A stretch of 64,000 nt of DNA. Source: Geodermatophilus sabuli (GTDB lineage Bacteria; Actinomycetota; Actinomycetes; Mycobacteriales; Geodermatophilaceae). The first letter of the stretch is position 1. Each line of letters starts with the position of its first letter. The notes below the pieces were generated by a model, which saw only the letters and a list, made by a program, of their open reading frames with translations, did not search any database and was not told the origin of the DNA. Made by a program: the position numbers and the translations under genes. Positions 17,042-25,903 of this stretch are shown here, piece after piece. The stretch covers positions 62,001 to 126,000 of the forward strand of contig NZ_JAAGWF010000019.1 of NCBI RefSeq assembly GCF_010686765.1. Direction: 5' to 3'.

Positions 17042-17848
17042 TCAGAGCCGCCGCGACCAGGTGGACAGCTGCCCGGCAGGCCGGAAGCCCAGCGCCTCGT
17101 TCACCGCCACCATCGGGCGGTCGGACTCGGAGTCGTAGGTGCTGACGCGGCGCACCGCCGGCAGGCTCGCGACGACCTCCCGCAGCACCGCGGCCTCGAC
17201 CCGTGCGCCGAGACGGTGGCCCCGGTGCTCGCGCAGGACGAGGGTCCCGCCCTGCTGCGCCCGTTCCGGCTGCTCCAACGGCACCTGCAGGTCGGTGAAC
17301 GCGACGAGCCGGCCGCCGAGGACGGCCCCGGCGGAGAGCACCGTCCGTCCGCGCGCGACGTGGGCGGCCTCGTACTCGCGGATCCGGTCGGCGTCCCAGT
17401 GCTCCTCCTCGACCGGCAGGTCCCCGTACGGGGCGTCGGTGGTCATGCGGCGCTCCAGCAGCGCACGGTCCTCGAGCAGCGGGTCCGGCGTCCAGTCGCG
17501 CCAGGTGACCGCCTCTTAACCCTGGCCGGCGGCTCGTGCCTGCTCCTCGAGCGCCGACAGCCGCGCCTCGTCGGGCGGCAGCGTCAGGTCGCGGCGGCTC
17601 TCCACCAGGTCGCAGGACCAGCCGTGGCGCAGCGCGAACCCGCGTCCGGCCGGCTCGTCCACCTCGCTGGTCGGCCGGGGCCGTCGGCCGCACCGAGCTG
17701 CCGGGGCGAGCAGCCGGCGCGCCAGGGCTCGGTGGTCGCTCGCCGGCCGCGGCGGGTCCTCCGGCCGGTCCGCGCGCTGCGTGGCGGCCCAGACCTCGCA
17801 CCAGGCGGCGAACCGCTCGTCGTCCGGGCCGATCTCCAGCAGGTGCAC
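17042..17848 (-). pseudogene. Two-domain GNAT acetyltransferase, inactivated
   Basis: A GTG at 17848 opens VHLLEIGPDDERFAAWCEVW, the start of a common actinobacterial two-domain GNAT protein. The middle of the first domain, including its acetyl-CoA loop, is missing: the text jumps from LARRLLAPAA to DEPAGRGFALRHGW through unrelated residues. The same frame then meets TAA at 17516-17518, where relatives have a tyrosine before VTWRD, and resumes EAVTWRDWTPDPLLEDRALLERRM down to the stop at 17042. The second domain is intact (VLREHRGHRLGARVEAAVLRE), and an ATG at 17446 could still express 134 residues of it. I read this as one gene broken by a deletion and a nonsense mutation. Confidence 0.75.
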
Positions 17849-17890
17849 CCGCCCGTTCCACCGATCGGCGCCACACCGGTCCCGGCCGGG

Positions 17891-19420
17891 TCAGGGGGTC
17901 CCGGGAGGCGGGCGCCGGCGGGCCGGCCCCATCGGTGGCGGGGCCGCGGGCAGCAGCGCGCGTGCGTCGCGGGCCCGCAGCGCGCCCCACCACAGCCCGG
18001 CGCCGTAGGCGAGGTCCTCCAGCCGGCGGGCGGCGGCGAACCGCGGCAGGCCGACCGAGCGGCGGTGCGGCCACCAGGCCAGGACGGCGTCGGCGGCGGC
18101 CACCGTGGCCAGCACGCGGCGGGCCCGCCGCGAGGCCAGCGCGGCGGCCAGCGCCAGGGGCCAGTGGTGCCGCGTGGCGCTGCGGGCGAGCGTGCGGCCG
18201 GCGGCGCCGCTCCCGCGCAGGACCAGGGCGGCGGCGAGCCCGACCGGCGGCCGCTCCCCGGGGCGGGCCAGCCGGCGGGCCAGCCTGGTGGCGGCGGCCG
18301 TCAGCACGCCGGCCGCCACGAGACCGCCCGCCCGGCGCCCGGTCAGCGCGAGCCCCCACGCCACCGCCGACCACGGGGACAGCACGACGGGCGCGACCGC
18401 CGCGCCGTGCCGGGCTGCCAGCAGGGCGGCGCCGGTGCCGTAGAACGCCCGCCGGCGCAGCCACTCGCCGGTGTCCGAGGGGTGGTCGTGGCCCACCGTG
18501 GCGGCCGGCTCGTAGCGCACCCGCCAGCCCGCCGCGGCCAGCCGCCAGACCAGGTCGACGTCCTCGGCGACCCGCATGGTCTCGTCGAAGCCGTCGCCCA
18601 GGGCCGACCGCCGGGCGAGGAGGGCGGCGCTGGGCACGTAGGAGACCGCCGTCCCGGCCTGGACCGGCGCCGGGTGGGGCCCCATGTCCAGGGCGCTGAC
18701 CGCGGCCTCGTACCGCTCCACCCACCCACCGAGCGGCCTCCGTGCCCACGTGGGCCACCCCTGGAGGGGCCTTCGTGGCCACGAAGGCCCCTGCTCGAGG
18801 GCGGTGATGCGCGGGGCGACCAGCGCCAGGCGCGGGTCGGCCGCGTGGTGCACCAGCGCCGTGGCCCAGCCCGGGGTGGGCACGCAGTCGGAGTCGAGGA
18901 AGGCGACCAGGTCGGTGGTCGCCGTCCGCAGGCCCGCGTTGCGCGCCGCGGCCGGACCACGCGGGACGGCGTGCCGCAGCACCCGCGCGCCGTGCCGGGC
19001 GGCCGCCGCCGCGACCGCTCCGGCGTCGGCCGAACCGTCGTCGACGACCACGACCGCGGCGGTCGCGGTGCCGGGGTCGGCGCGGACGGCGGCGAGCAGC
19101 CGGTCGAGCTCCACGGCTCGGTCCTTGACCGGGACGACGACCGTGACCGGGGCCGCGGACCGACCGCCGGGGACGACGTCGGGGTGGGCCAGGCCCGTGT
19201 CGAGCAGCCGCGCGGCCAGGCCGGCGGAGGCGGCGTCCCGGACGACCAGCCGGTCGCCCTGGAGCAGGTCCCGGGCACGGGGCAGCAGCCGCACCAGCCG
19301 CAGCGGTGAGCCGCCGAGCAGCGCCGTCCCGCCGTCGCGGCGCCGCGTGCGGTGGTCCAGCCGGACGGAGAACCCGTCGGGCAGCCGGTCGGGCGGCGGC
19401 GCCGGGATCGACGGGGTCAT
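17891..19420 (-). CDS. mftF: Mycofactocin glycosyltransferase MftF
   Basis: A 509-residue GT2-family glycosyltransferase. VTVVVPVKDRAVELDRLL opens the GT-A fold, VVVDDGSAD supplies the nucleotide-sugar aspartates, AFLDSDC is the DxD metal site and MRVAEDVDLVWRLAAAGWRVRYEP contains the catalytic-base region. The C-terminal third is partly hydrophobic, as in other MftF proteins. MftF adds a beta-1,4-glucose chain to premycofactocin. A 23-residue stretch between ITALEQ and VERYEAAV (GPSWPRRPLQGW and WARRPLGG units) is encoded by tandem palindromic repeats and looks like an in-frame insertion. It is separated from mftABC by unrelated genes. Confidence 0.85.
   Translation of the reverse strand: MTPSIPAPPPDRLPDGFSVRLDHRTRRRDGGTALLGGSPLRLVRLLPRARDLLQGDRLVVRDAASAGLAARLLDTGLAHPDVVPGGRSAAPVTVVVPVKDRAVELDRLLAAVRADPGTATAAVVVVDDGSADAGAVAAAAARHGARVLRHAVPRGPAAARNAGLRTATTDLVAFLDSDCVPTPGWATALVHHAADPRLALVAPRITALEQGPSWPRRPLQGWPTWARRPLGGWVERYEAAVSALDMGPHPAPVQAGTAVSYVPSAALLARRSALGDGFDETMRVAEDVDLVWRLAAAGWRVRYEPAATVGHDHPSDTGEWLRRRAFYGTGAALLAARHGAAVAPVVLSPWSAVAWGLALTGRRAGGLVAAGVLTAAATRLARRLARPGERPPVGLAAALVLRGSGAAGRTLARSATRHHWPLALAAALASRRARRVLATVAAADAVLAWWPHRRSVGLPRFAAARRLEDLAYGAGLWWGALRARDARALLPAAPPPMGPARRRPPPGTP
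18735..18791. repeat. Tandem palindromic repeats inside mftF (coding palindromic element)
   Basis: The right copy (18766-18791) is a perfect 26-base palindrome with arms GGGGCCTTCGTGG and its complement. The left copy (18735-18756) is a diverged version, GGCCTCCGTGCCCACGTGGG, matching the GGCCTTCGTGGCCACGAAGG core at about 18 of 22 positions. Related copies lie at 26685-26706 (inside another mycofactocin-region gene) and 54541-54562 (intergenic). Here they are read in frame and add ~23 residues to MftF. Confidence 0.75.
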
Positions 19421-19547
19421 GCCTCCGCGAGCACCCCGGCACCCGGCTCCCCGGCCAGCGGGACCAGCGGGACCGGGTGCGACCGGCCGACGTCGACGAC
19501 CACCTGGTCCGGCCACCCCATGGCCACGACCCTAGGTCGCGCCCTGC

Positions 19548-20243
19548 TCAACCCCTCAGCCGCCCGGTCGGGTCGACGTCCCACCGCAGGACGGCGCCGG
19601 CCAGCCGCCCGGCCATGCCCTCCAGCAGCCGGGCCCCCTCCTCGGCGGTGGCGCCGGCCGGGTCGCCGAGGACGCCGGTCGGGCTGACCGCGCGCACCCC
19701 CTCGGCGCGCAGCCGGGGCAGCAGCTCCCCCACCGGCGTGGTCTCGCCCGCGACGGCACGACCGCTCCGCACGGACCCGGGTTCCACGTGCAACATCAAC
19801 GACGTCTCGGTGCGCCCGGCGTGCGCGTCGGCGCCGGGGGTGGCGCAGGGGAACCAGGCGACGTCCCGGCCCTCGGCCCGCAGCCGGGGCGCCGCGTCGC
19901 GCAGGGCGTCGAGGTTCCCGCCGTGCCCGTTGACCAGCACCACCCGGCCGGCCCAGCGGCAGGCCGAGCGCCCGTACTCGACCAGCAGGCCGGTCAGCGC
20001 CTCGGTGCCGATCGAGATCGTGCCGGGGAAGTCCTCGTGCTCACCGCTGGCGCCGTAGGCGAGGGCCGGGGCCAGCAGGGCGCCGTCCAGACCGCCGGCG
20101 GCGGCGCCGGCGACGGTGCACGCGACGGTGGTGTCCGTCGTCAGCGGCAGGTGGTGCCCGTGCTGCTCGACCGCCCCGAGCGGCACCAGCAGCAGGGGCC
20201 GCTCGGGGAGGTCGGGCCAGGTCGCACCGCCCAGCGAGGTCAC
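19548..20243 (-). CDS. mftE: Mycofactocin precursor peptide peptidase MftE
   Basis: A 231-residue creatininase-family metallopeptidase. The metal-binding signature VPLGAVEQHGHHLPLTTDT (E/H/D ligands) and VNGHGGNLDALRDAAP are intact. In the mycofactocin pathway MftE releases the C-terminal Val-Tyr dipeptide of MftA, modified by MftC, as AHDP. It starts at the GTG at 20243. It lies upstream of mftF on the same strand, with 127 bases between them, but about 8 kb from mftABC. General creatininase/creatinine amidohydrolase function is the alternative; the neighbouring mftF makes MftE the better call. Confidence 0.85.
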   Translation of the reverse strand: MTSLGGATWPDLPERPLLLVPLGAVEQHGHHLPLTTDTTVACTVAGAAAGGLDGALLAPALAYGASGEHEDFPGTISIGTEALTGLLVEYGRSACRWAGRVVLVNGHGGNLDALRDAAPRLRAEGRDVAWFPCATPGADAHAGRTETSLMLHVEPGSVRSGRAVAGETTPVGELLPRLRAEGVRAVSPTGVLGDPAGATAEEGARLLEGMAGRLAGAVLRWDVDPTGRLRG

Positions 20244-20301
20244 CGCGGGAGCGTAGGCACCCGCCCCCCGCGGGCTCGCGGCGGGACCCTGCCGGCGGGC
20301 G

Positions 20302-21207
20302 TCACTCGGTCGTGCGGAAGACCCGCGCCGCGAGGGTGACCAGGCCGAGGGTGATGACGGCGACGGTGAGCAGCTGGACGCCGACCGGCACGTGCCAGCC
20401 GAACCAGGTGAGCACGGGCACCAGGCGCGCCTCCTCGGCCTCGGTCAGCGAGAGGTGCTCGAGCACGAGGTACCGCATCGGCTGCACCACGTAGGTGAGG
20501 GGGTTCAGCCGGGTGAGCACGGCCAGCCAGTCCGGGAGCCCGGAGAGCGGGAACAGCGCCCCGGACAGGAACATCATGGGCATGATCAGCAGCTGGCTCA
20601 CCGGCATCGCGGCCTGGATGGTCTTGATCCGGGTGGAGAGCAGCACGCCGATGCCGGTCAGCAGCAGCGCGCCGAGGAACAGGCAGCCGATGAGCTCCAG
20701 CAGCAGGAGCGGCGAGTAGGGGATGCCGACGGTGCCGGCCAGGGCGAGCAGGACCAGGCTCTGCCCGGTGGCGACGACGGCACCGCCCAGGCACTTGCCC
20801 CAGATGATCGAGCCCCGGGAGATGGGCGCCACCATCATCTCGCGCAGGAACCCGAACTCCCGGTCCCAGACCAGGGAGATGCCGGCGAACGCCGCGGTGA
20901 ACAGCACCGAGGTGGCCAGGACACCGGGGAACAGGAAGGTCTGGAAGCTCGTCCCGCCCCCGGTGTCGACGATGCTGCCCAGGCCGGTGCCCATCACGAA
21001 GACGAACAGCAGCGGCTGCAGCAGCATGGTCACCATGCGGGCCTTGTCCTGCCGGAAGCGCAGCAGTTCGCGGCGCATGACCACCCAGGTGGCGCGCAGC
21101 TCGTGGCGGAGGTCGCTGCGGACCTCGGGGTCCAGCCCGGCGGAGGCGGCACCGGGAGCGGCGTCGGAGCGGGTCGTGACGTCGCGCGCGTCGACGGAGT
21201 CGGCCAT
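20302..21207 (-). CDS. ABC-2 type transporter permease
   Basis: 301 residues with six predicted membrane helices. The N-terminal 45 residues are cytoplasmic, followed by MVTMLLQPLLFVFVMGTGLG and the ABC-2 core (FQTFLFPGVLATSVLFTAAFAGISLVWDREFGFLREMMVAPISR). This loop is the usual signature of the DrrB/NodJ daunorubicin-type efflux permeases. It partners the ATPase encoded one base upstream on the same strand. The pair would export a lipophilic drug or a lipid. Both genes sit between mftE and an OYE gene but show no mycofactocin-specific feature. Confidence 0.85.
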   Translation of the reverse strand: MADSVDARDVTTRSDAAPGAASAGLDPEVRSDLRHELRATWVVMRRELLRFRQDKARMVTMLLQPLLFVFVMGTGLGSIVDTGGGTSFQTFLFPGVLATSVLFTAAFAGISLVWDREFGFLREMMVAPISRGSIIWGKCLGGAVVATGQSLVLLALAGTVGIPYSPLLLLELIGCLFLGALLLTGIGVLLSTRIKTIQAAMPVSQLLIMPMMFLSGALFPLSGLPDWLAVLTRLNPLTYVVQPMRYLVLEHLSLTEAEEARLVPVLTWFGWHVPVGVQLLTVAVITLGLVTLAARVFRTTE

Positions 21208-21208
21208 G

Positions 21209-22201
21209 TCATCGCCTCCCGGCGAAGGGGGACGAGGGTGCCTGGGGCCCCTCGGAGTCGCGGATGGTGCGGCCGGTGTAGGTCAGGAAGACGTCGTCCA
21301 GGCTGGGCCGGGTCACGGTCACCGACCGGATGCCGACGCCGAGCTCGGTGAACAGCCGGGGGACGACCTGCGCGCCGTCGGCCACGGCGAGGGTCACCTG
21401 GCCCTCGTGCATGCCGGCCTCGATGCCCAGCCGCTCGCGGACCCGGGTGATGGCCAGCTCGTCGTCGTCGGTGCGCAGCGCGATGCGGTCGGTGCCGACT
21501 CTGGACTTGAGCGCCTCCGGCGTGTCCTCGACGACGATCTCACCGTGGTCCATGATCGCGATCCGGTCGCAGTGCTCGGCCTCGTCCATGTAGTGCGTGG
21601 TGACGAAGACGGTGATGCTGGTGTTCTCGCGCAGCCACTGCAGGTGGTCCCAGATCGCCGCCCGGGTCTGCGGGTCCAGCCCGATGGTCGGCTCGTCGAG
21701 GAAGAGCACCTGCGGGGCGTGCACCAGGCCGCGGGCGATCTCCAGCCGGCGCCGCATGCCGCCCGAGAAGCGCTGCACCTGGTCGCCCCGCCGGTCGGCC
21801 AGCGCCACCATCTCCAGCACCTCGCCGATGCGCCGGTCGGCGTCGGCCCGCGAGAGCCCGTAGAGCTCGGCGTGGAAGCGCAGGTTCTGTTCGGCGGTGA
21901 GTTGCAGGTCCAGCGTCTGCTGCTGGAAGACCAGCCCGATCCGGCGGCGCACCTGGTCCCGCTGGCGGACGACGTCGTAGCCGGCCACCCGGGCGGTGCC
22001 GGCGGTGGGGTTGCGGATCGTGCACAGCATCTCGATGGTGGTGGACTTCCCGGCGCCGTTGGGACCCAGGAAGCCGTAGGTCTGCCCGGCCTCGACCCGC
22101 AGGTCGATGCCGCGCACGGCGTCGACCGGGGTGCCACCGGACGGGTAGCGCTTGGTGAGCCCGACGACCTCGATCGCCGCCTCCCCCACAGTGTCAGACA
22201 C
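21209..22201 (-). CDS. ABC transporter ATP-binding protein, DrrA-like
   Basis: A 330-residue ATPase with Walker A GPNGAGKST (residues 46-54), Q-loop LVFQQQTLD, signature RFSGGMRRRLEIARGL, Walker B VLFLDEPTIGLD and H-loop VTTHYMDEAEHCD. The extra ~90-residue C-terminal domain is the DUF4162/DrrA type. It energises the adjacent permease. It starts at a GTG at 22201, 13 bases from a palindromic operator shared with the divergent TetR gene, so the exporter is probably induced by its own substrate. Confidence 0.9.
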   Translation of the reverse strand: MSDTVGEAAIEVVGLTKRYPSGGTPVDAVRGIDLRVEAGQTYGFLGPNGAGKSTTIEMLCTIRNPTAGTARVAGYDVVRQRDQVRRRIGLVFQQQTLDLQLTAEQNLRFHAELYGLSRADADRRIGEVLEMVALADRRGDQVQRFSGGMRRRLEIARGLVHAPQVLFLDEPTIGLDPQTRAAIWDHLQWLRENTSITVFVTTHYMDEAEHCDRIAIMDHGEIVVEDTPEALKSRVGTDRIALRTDDDELAITRVRERLGIEAGMHEGQVTLAVADGAQVVPRLFTELGVGIRSVTVTRPSLDDVFLTYTGRTIRDSEGPQAPSSPFAGRR

Positions 22202-22214
22202 GGCGGGCAGAGTT

Positions 22215-22231
22215 CTCTAACACCGTTAGAG
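22215..22231. promoter_or_regulatory. Perfect palindrome, TetR operator between exporter and tetR
   Basis: CTCTAAC-ACC-GTTAGAG has 7-base perfect arms. The right arm overlaps TAGAGT (22227-22232), a -10-like box 7 bases before the GTG chosen as the tetR start, and the left edge is 13 bases from the exporter start. Binding would repress both directions. Confidence 0.7.
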
Positions 22232-22239
22232 TGTCAAGC

Positions 22240-22920
22240 GTGAATGCCGGACCCGAGGCGAACCGCGCCCCGGTCACGCAGGAGGCGGTCGTCGACGCCG
22301 CCCTGGCCCTGCTGGCCGAGGGCGGCCTCGACGCGGTCTCCTTCCGGCGGATCGCCAAGGAGGTCGGGGTCTCCGGGCCCACGCTCTACTGGCACGTCGA
22401 CAACAAGCGCCAGCTCATGGACCTCATGGCCGAGGAGCTGTTCCGGCGGGCCGGCGTGCCCCGCACCGAGCCGGGCCCGGACGAGCCGTGGTGGGAGTGG
22501 CTGCGCGAGGACGCCCGGCGGATGTTCTCCGCCCTGGTCGCCACCCGCGACGCTCCCCAGGTGCTCGCCGGCAACCGGCCGGGGCGGGACAGCCTGGCGC
22601 GGATCGACCGGTCCCTGGCCGTCCTGGTCGACGCGGGCCTGTCCCCCGGTCAGGCCCAGCACGCCCTGTTCGCCATCGGCGCCTACGTGATCGGCAGCGC
22701 CACCGAGTGGCAGGCGGAGGCCGAGCGCAGCCGCTCGACGCCGGCCCCGGCCGCGGACGACGTCGCTGCCGACGAGCGCCGGGCCGAGGTGCTGGCCGGC
22801 CGGCCGGTCCTGCTCGCCGCCATCACCGAGGTGCTCGGGGAGCCGCACGAGACGACCTTCGAGTTCGGGCTGGACCTGCTCGTGCAGGGCCTGCGCGCCC
22901 GGTTCGCGCCGCAGGCCTGA
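22240..22920 (+). CDS. TetR-family regulator of the ABC exporter
   Basis: A 226-residue regulator. The helix-turn-helix VSFRRIAKEVGVSGPTLYWHVDNKRQLMDLMAEEL is of the TetR(B)/tetracycline-repressor type, and the C-terminal ligand domain matches TetR_C. I choose the GTG at 22240 (VNAGPEANRAPVTQEAVV) because TAGAGT lies 7 bases upstream, as in leaderless actinobacterial genes. The GTG at 22231 overlaps the operator itself. It likely represses the divergent ATPase/permease pair and itself until a drug-like ligand binds. Confidence 0.85.
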   Translation: MNAGPEANRAPVTQEAVVDAALALLAEGGLDAVSFRRIAKEVGVSGPTLYWHVDNKRQLMDLMAEELFRRAGVPRTEPGPDEPWWEWLREDARRMFSALVATRDAPQVLAGNRPGRDSLARIDRSLAVLVDAGLSPGQAQHALFAIGAYVIGSATEWQAEAERSRSTPAPAADDVAADERRAEVLAGRPVLLAAITEVLGEPHETTFEFGLDLLVQGLRARFAPQA

Positions 22921-22938
22921 CGGGAGCGGGCCCCGACG

Positions 22939-24873
22939 TCAGAGGGCCAGGCCGAGCCGGTCGCCGTCCAGGGTCGCCGCCGACGCCCGGCGGGGGGCGA
23001 GGCAGTCCCCGACGCGGTGCACCGCGAGACCGGCGTCCCGCAGCTCGCCGGACAGGGCGTCGTCCGGCGCGGCGGGCAGCGCGACGACCACCCAGTCGGC
23101 CTCCCGCGTCTCCTCGGCGCCGGTGGGGTGGTGCAGCAGCCGCACGACCCGGCCCGAGATCCCCTGCACCAGCCGGTCCGGGCTCTCCCGGATGCCGAGC
23201 GCGGCGGCCCGGCGGCGCCAGGCCGGCCGGTCGAGGGTGAGGCCGAGGTCCTGGCCGACGACCATCGCGGCGGTGACGAGCTCCACCGCGCAGCCGCGGC
23301 CGGCGAGCAGCTCGGCGACCGACGGCGCCGCCGCCGAGCCGAGGTCGTCCACGACGAGGACGGCGCCCCGCGGGTCGGCACGACCGGCGAGCACGTCCCG
23401 GACGTCGACGACGCGGTCCGCCGTCCCGGCCCACGCGGGCCGCACCGGCCGGGCGCCGGTGGCCAGGACGACGACGTCCGGCCGGTGCGCCCGGACGGTC
23501 GCAGCGGTGGCGTGGACGCCGGTGCGGACCGTGACGCCGGCCCGGGCGCACTCGGCCGCGAGGTCGTCGACCAGCGGGCGCAACCCGTCCCGGCCGGGGG
23601 CGGCCGCGGCGAGCCGGATGGAGCCTCCGGTCTGCGCGGACGCCTCGAGCAGGGTGACCTCGTGCCCGCGCTGGGCCGCGGTCGCCGCCGTCCGCATCCC
23701 GGCGGGTCCACCCCCCACGACCAGCACCCGGCGCCGGCGGGACGGTGCGGGCAGCAGGGTCTCCCGGCCGGCGCGCGGGTTGGTCACGCAGCCCAGCGGC
23801 CGGTTCAGGCCCACTCGGCCGACGCACTCCTGGTTGCAGCCCAGGCAGGTGCGGATGTCGGCGGCCCGCCCGGTGCGCGCCTTGACCGCGAACCGGGGAT
23901 CGGCGATCTGCCCGCGGACCACACCGACGAGGTCGCAGTCGCCGTCGGCGAGCGACCGCTCGGCCTGGGCCGGGGACAGGAACCGGCCGACGCCGATCAC
24001 CGGGACGTCGACCGCGGCGCGGATCGCGGCCGACACGTACCGGGCGTAGCCGGGCGGCGTGGTCATCGGCGGGATGACCCGCTCGAGGGTCGCCGTCGCC
24101 ACGCCCACCGTGGTGCTCACGTAGTCGACGAGGCCGCCCCTGGCCAGCAGGCGGGCGGTCGCCACCGCCTCGTCGAGCGTCGTCCCGCCGTCCACCCCCT
24201 CGTCCCCGGCCAGGCGGACACCGAGCGCCCGGCCGGGTCCCAGCGCCTCCCGGACGGCGGTGAGCACCTCGACGAGGAAACGGGCGCGATGCTCCGGCCG
24301 CCCGCCGTAGCCGTCGGTGCGGCGGTTGGTGGCGCGGGAGAGGAACTGCCGCACCAGCGAGGACTGGGAGCCCTGCACCTCCACGCCGTCGAAGCCGCCC
24401 GCGACGCACCGCGCGGCGACGTCGGCGTAGCCGGCGACCAGTCGGGCGATGCCGGCGGCGTCCAGCTCGCGGGGCACCTCCCGGAACAGCGGGTCGGGGA
24501 CGGGGGACGGCGCGTCGACCGGGGTCCGGGTGTGCGTGCCGTCGGACTGGCCACCGTTGTGGTTGACCTGGGCGAGGACCACCGCGCCGGCGGCGTGCAC
24601 GGCGTCGGTGATCGCCCGGTACCCGGGGACGACGGCCGGGTCGAAACCCCGGATCAGCTTCTCGTAGGGCCGGTCGCCGGGGTCGATCGAGGACTCCTCG
24701 ACGACGACCAGGCCGGCGCCCCCGGCCGCCCGCGCGGCGTAGTAGGCGGCGTGCCGGGCGGTGGGCAGGCCGTCCTCGGCGTAGTTGGTGAGGTGCGCGG
24801 CGAACACCACCCGGTTGGGCAGCAGCACCGGGCCGAGCCGCAGCGGCGCGAACAGCCGGTCGTACCGGTCCAC
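22939..24873 (-). CDS. FadH/OYE-type FMN, 4Fe-4S and FAD oxidoreductase, mycofactocin-associated type 2
   Basis: 644 residues in the 2,4-dienoyl-CoA reductase/trimethylamine dehydrogenase architecture. An OYE-like TIM barrel (LRLGPVLLPNRVVFAAHLTNYAEDGLP; QVNHNGGQ; GFDGVEVQGSQSSLVRQFLS) is followed by 4Fe-4S ligands C343, C346, C350 and C362 (CLGCNQECVG...C). A Rossmann FAD domain then starts at VLVVGGGPAGMRTA. It probably moves electrons between a nicotinamide or mycofactocin donor and an enoyl-type substrate. The GTG at 24873 gives VDRYDRLFAPL. It is one of two such paralogues in the mycofactocin region; NCBI families exist for 'mycofactocin system FadH/OYE 1 and 2'. Confidence 0.8.
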   Translation of the reverse strand: MDRYDRLFAPLRLGPVLLPNRVVFAAHLTNYAEDGLPTARHAAYYAARAAGGAGLVVVEESSIDPGDRPYEKLIRGFDPAVVPGYRAITDAVHAAGAVVLAQVNHNGGQSDGTHTRTPVDAPSPVPDPLFREVPRELDAAGIARLVAGYADVAARCVAGGFDGVEVQGSQSSLVRQFLSRATNRRTDGYGGRPEHRARFLVEVLTAVREALGPGRALGVRLAGDEGVDGGTTLDEAVATARLLARGGLVDYVSTTVGVATATLERVIPPMTTPPGYARYVSAAIRAAVDVPVIGVGRFLSPAQAERSLADGDCDLVGVVRGQIADPRFAVKARTGRAADIRTCLGCNQECVGRVGLNRPLGCVTNPRAGRETLLPAPSRRRRVLVVGGGPAGMRTAATAAQRGHEVTLLEASAQTGGSIRLAAAAPGRDGLRPLVDDLAAECARAGVTVRTGVHATAATVRAHRPDVVVLATGARPVRPAWAGTADRVVDVRDVLAGRADPRGAVLVVDDLGSAAAPSVAELLAGRGCAVELVTAAMVVGQDLGLTLDRPAWRRRAAALGIRESPDRLVQGISGRVVRLLHHPTGAEETREADWVVVALPAAPDDALSGELRDAGLAVHRVGDCLAPRRASAATLDGDRLGLAL

Positions 24874-24944
24874 CGTGCCCTCCCTCGATGTCGTCCGTGC
24901 ACCGCGCGCCCGGTGGACAGTAGGCGGCCCGCACACTGGAGGCC

Positions 24945-25322
24945 GTGCCTCCTCGACGCTGCCCGTGCGGCACCGGCCTGCCCTACGCCCAGTGCTGCGG
25001 CCGGCTGCACGACGGCAGCGCGGCCGCGGCGACGGCCGAACAGCTGATGCGCTCGCGGTACAGCGCCTTCGCCGTCGGTGACCCCGGGTACCTGCTGGCC
25101 ACCTGGCACCCCTCGACCCGGCCGCCGTCGCTGGAGCTCGACGCCGCCGTCCGCTGGACCGGGCTGGACGTCCTCGCCACGTCCGGCGGCGGGCTGCTCG
25201 AGCGAGAGGGGACGGTGGAGTTCCGGGCCTCGTACGTCCACGACGGGGTGCCCGGTGACCAGCACGAGGTCAGCCGGTTCCTGCGCGTCGGCCGGGCCTG
25301 GCACTACCTCGACGCCGCCTGA
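24945..25322 (+). CDS. YchJ-family (UPF0225) SEC-C-type zinc protein
   Basis: A 125-residue protein beginning PRRCPCGTGLPYAQCCGRLHDG, the CxCGxG...CC zinc-binding motif of SEC-C/YchJ proteins. RSRYSAFAVGDPGYLLATWHPSTRP is the conserved YchJ middle domain (an NTF2-like fold in known structures). Function is unknown; a role in protein interaction or nucleic-acid contact is guessed from the SEC-C motif. It is divergent from the OYE gene, with 71 bases between them, and starts at a GTG with GGAGG just upstream. Confidence 0.85.
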   Translation: MPPRRCPCGTGLPYAQCCGRLHDGSAAAATAEQLMRSRYSAFAVGDPGYLLATWHPSTRPPSLELDAAVRWTGLDVLATSGGGLLEREGTVEFRASYVHDGVPGDQHEVSRFLRVGRAWHYLDAA

Positions 25323-25423
25323 CCCGGCGCGCGGCGACATCCCCGTCCCCGGGTGTCGGCGGCCGGAGGACTGGGCACCGCCGGTACGACATCCGGTTGC
25401 GCACGACCAGACGAGAGGACGCC

Positions 25424-25903
25424 ATGAGCACCGAGGACAGCCGCAAGGTCGCCGAGCTGATCAAGGGGGAGCGCTTCGGGTTCCTCACCACGACCACCCC
25501 GCTGGGCACGCTCACCAGCCGCCCCATGACGCTGCAGGAGGTGGAGTTCGACGGCGACCTGTGGTTCTTCGCCGAGCGCGACGCCGAGTGGGTGCGCCAC
25601 ATCCAGGTCTCCCCGCAGGTCAACGTGGGCATCGGATCGGGCGGCACCTGGGTGTCGCTGACCGGTCGGGCGCGGGTGGTCGAGGACGTCGCGAAGAAGA
25701 AGGAGCTGTGGAACAGCGGCGCCGAGGCGTGGCTGCCGCAGGGTCCGGAGGACCCGTCGGTCATCCTGGTCGAGGTCGACGGCGACACCGCGGAGTACTG
25801 GGACAGCCCCGGCGGCCGGCTGGCGACGGCGTTCAGCTTCGTCAAGGCCAAGGCCACGGGGCAGCGGATCGACGCCGGCGAGAACGAGGTCGTCGACCTC
25901 TAG
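25424..25903 (+). CDS. Pyridoxamine 5'-phosphate oxidase-fold (general stress 26-like) flavoprotein
   Basis: 159 residues in the split-barrel FMN-binding fold: VAELIKGERFGFLTTTTPLGTLTSRPM, VEFDGDLWFFAERDAEWVRHIQVSPQVNVGI, then VSLTGRARVVEDVAKKKELW. This matches the general stress protein 26 subgroup rather than PdxH, and it binds FMN or F420-like cofactors. The ATG at 25424 follows a GAGAGGA ribosome site. Its stop is the TAG of a CTAG at 25900-25903 shared with the stop of the convergent OYE gene, so the two coding regions overlap by 4 bases. Confidence 0.8.
   Translation: MSTEDSRKVAELIKGERFGFLTTTTPLGTLTSRPMTLQEVEFDGDLWFFAERDAEWVRHIQVSPQVNVGIGSGGTWVSLTGRARVVEDVAKKKELWNSGAEAWLPQGPEDPSVILVEVDGDTAEYWDSPGGRLATAFSFVKAKATGQRIDAGENEVVDL

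Noticed and set aside
17516..17848. The two acetyltransferase pieces as two independent genes
   Set aside because: They share one reading frame on either side of a single TAA, and the text matches one two-domain GNAT protein.
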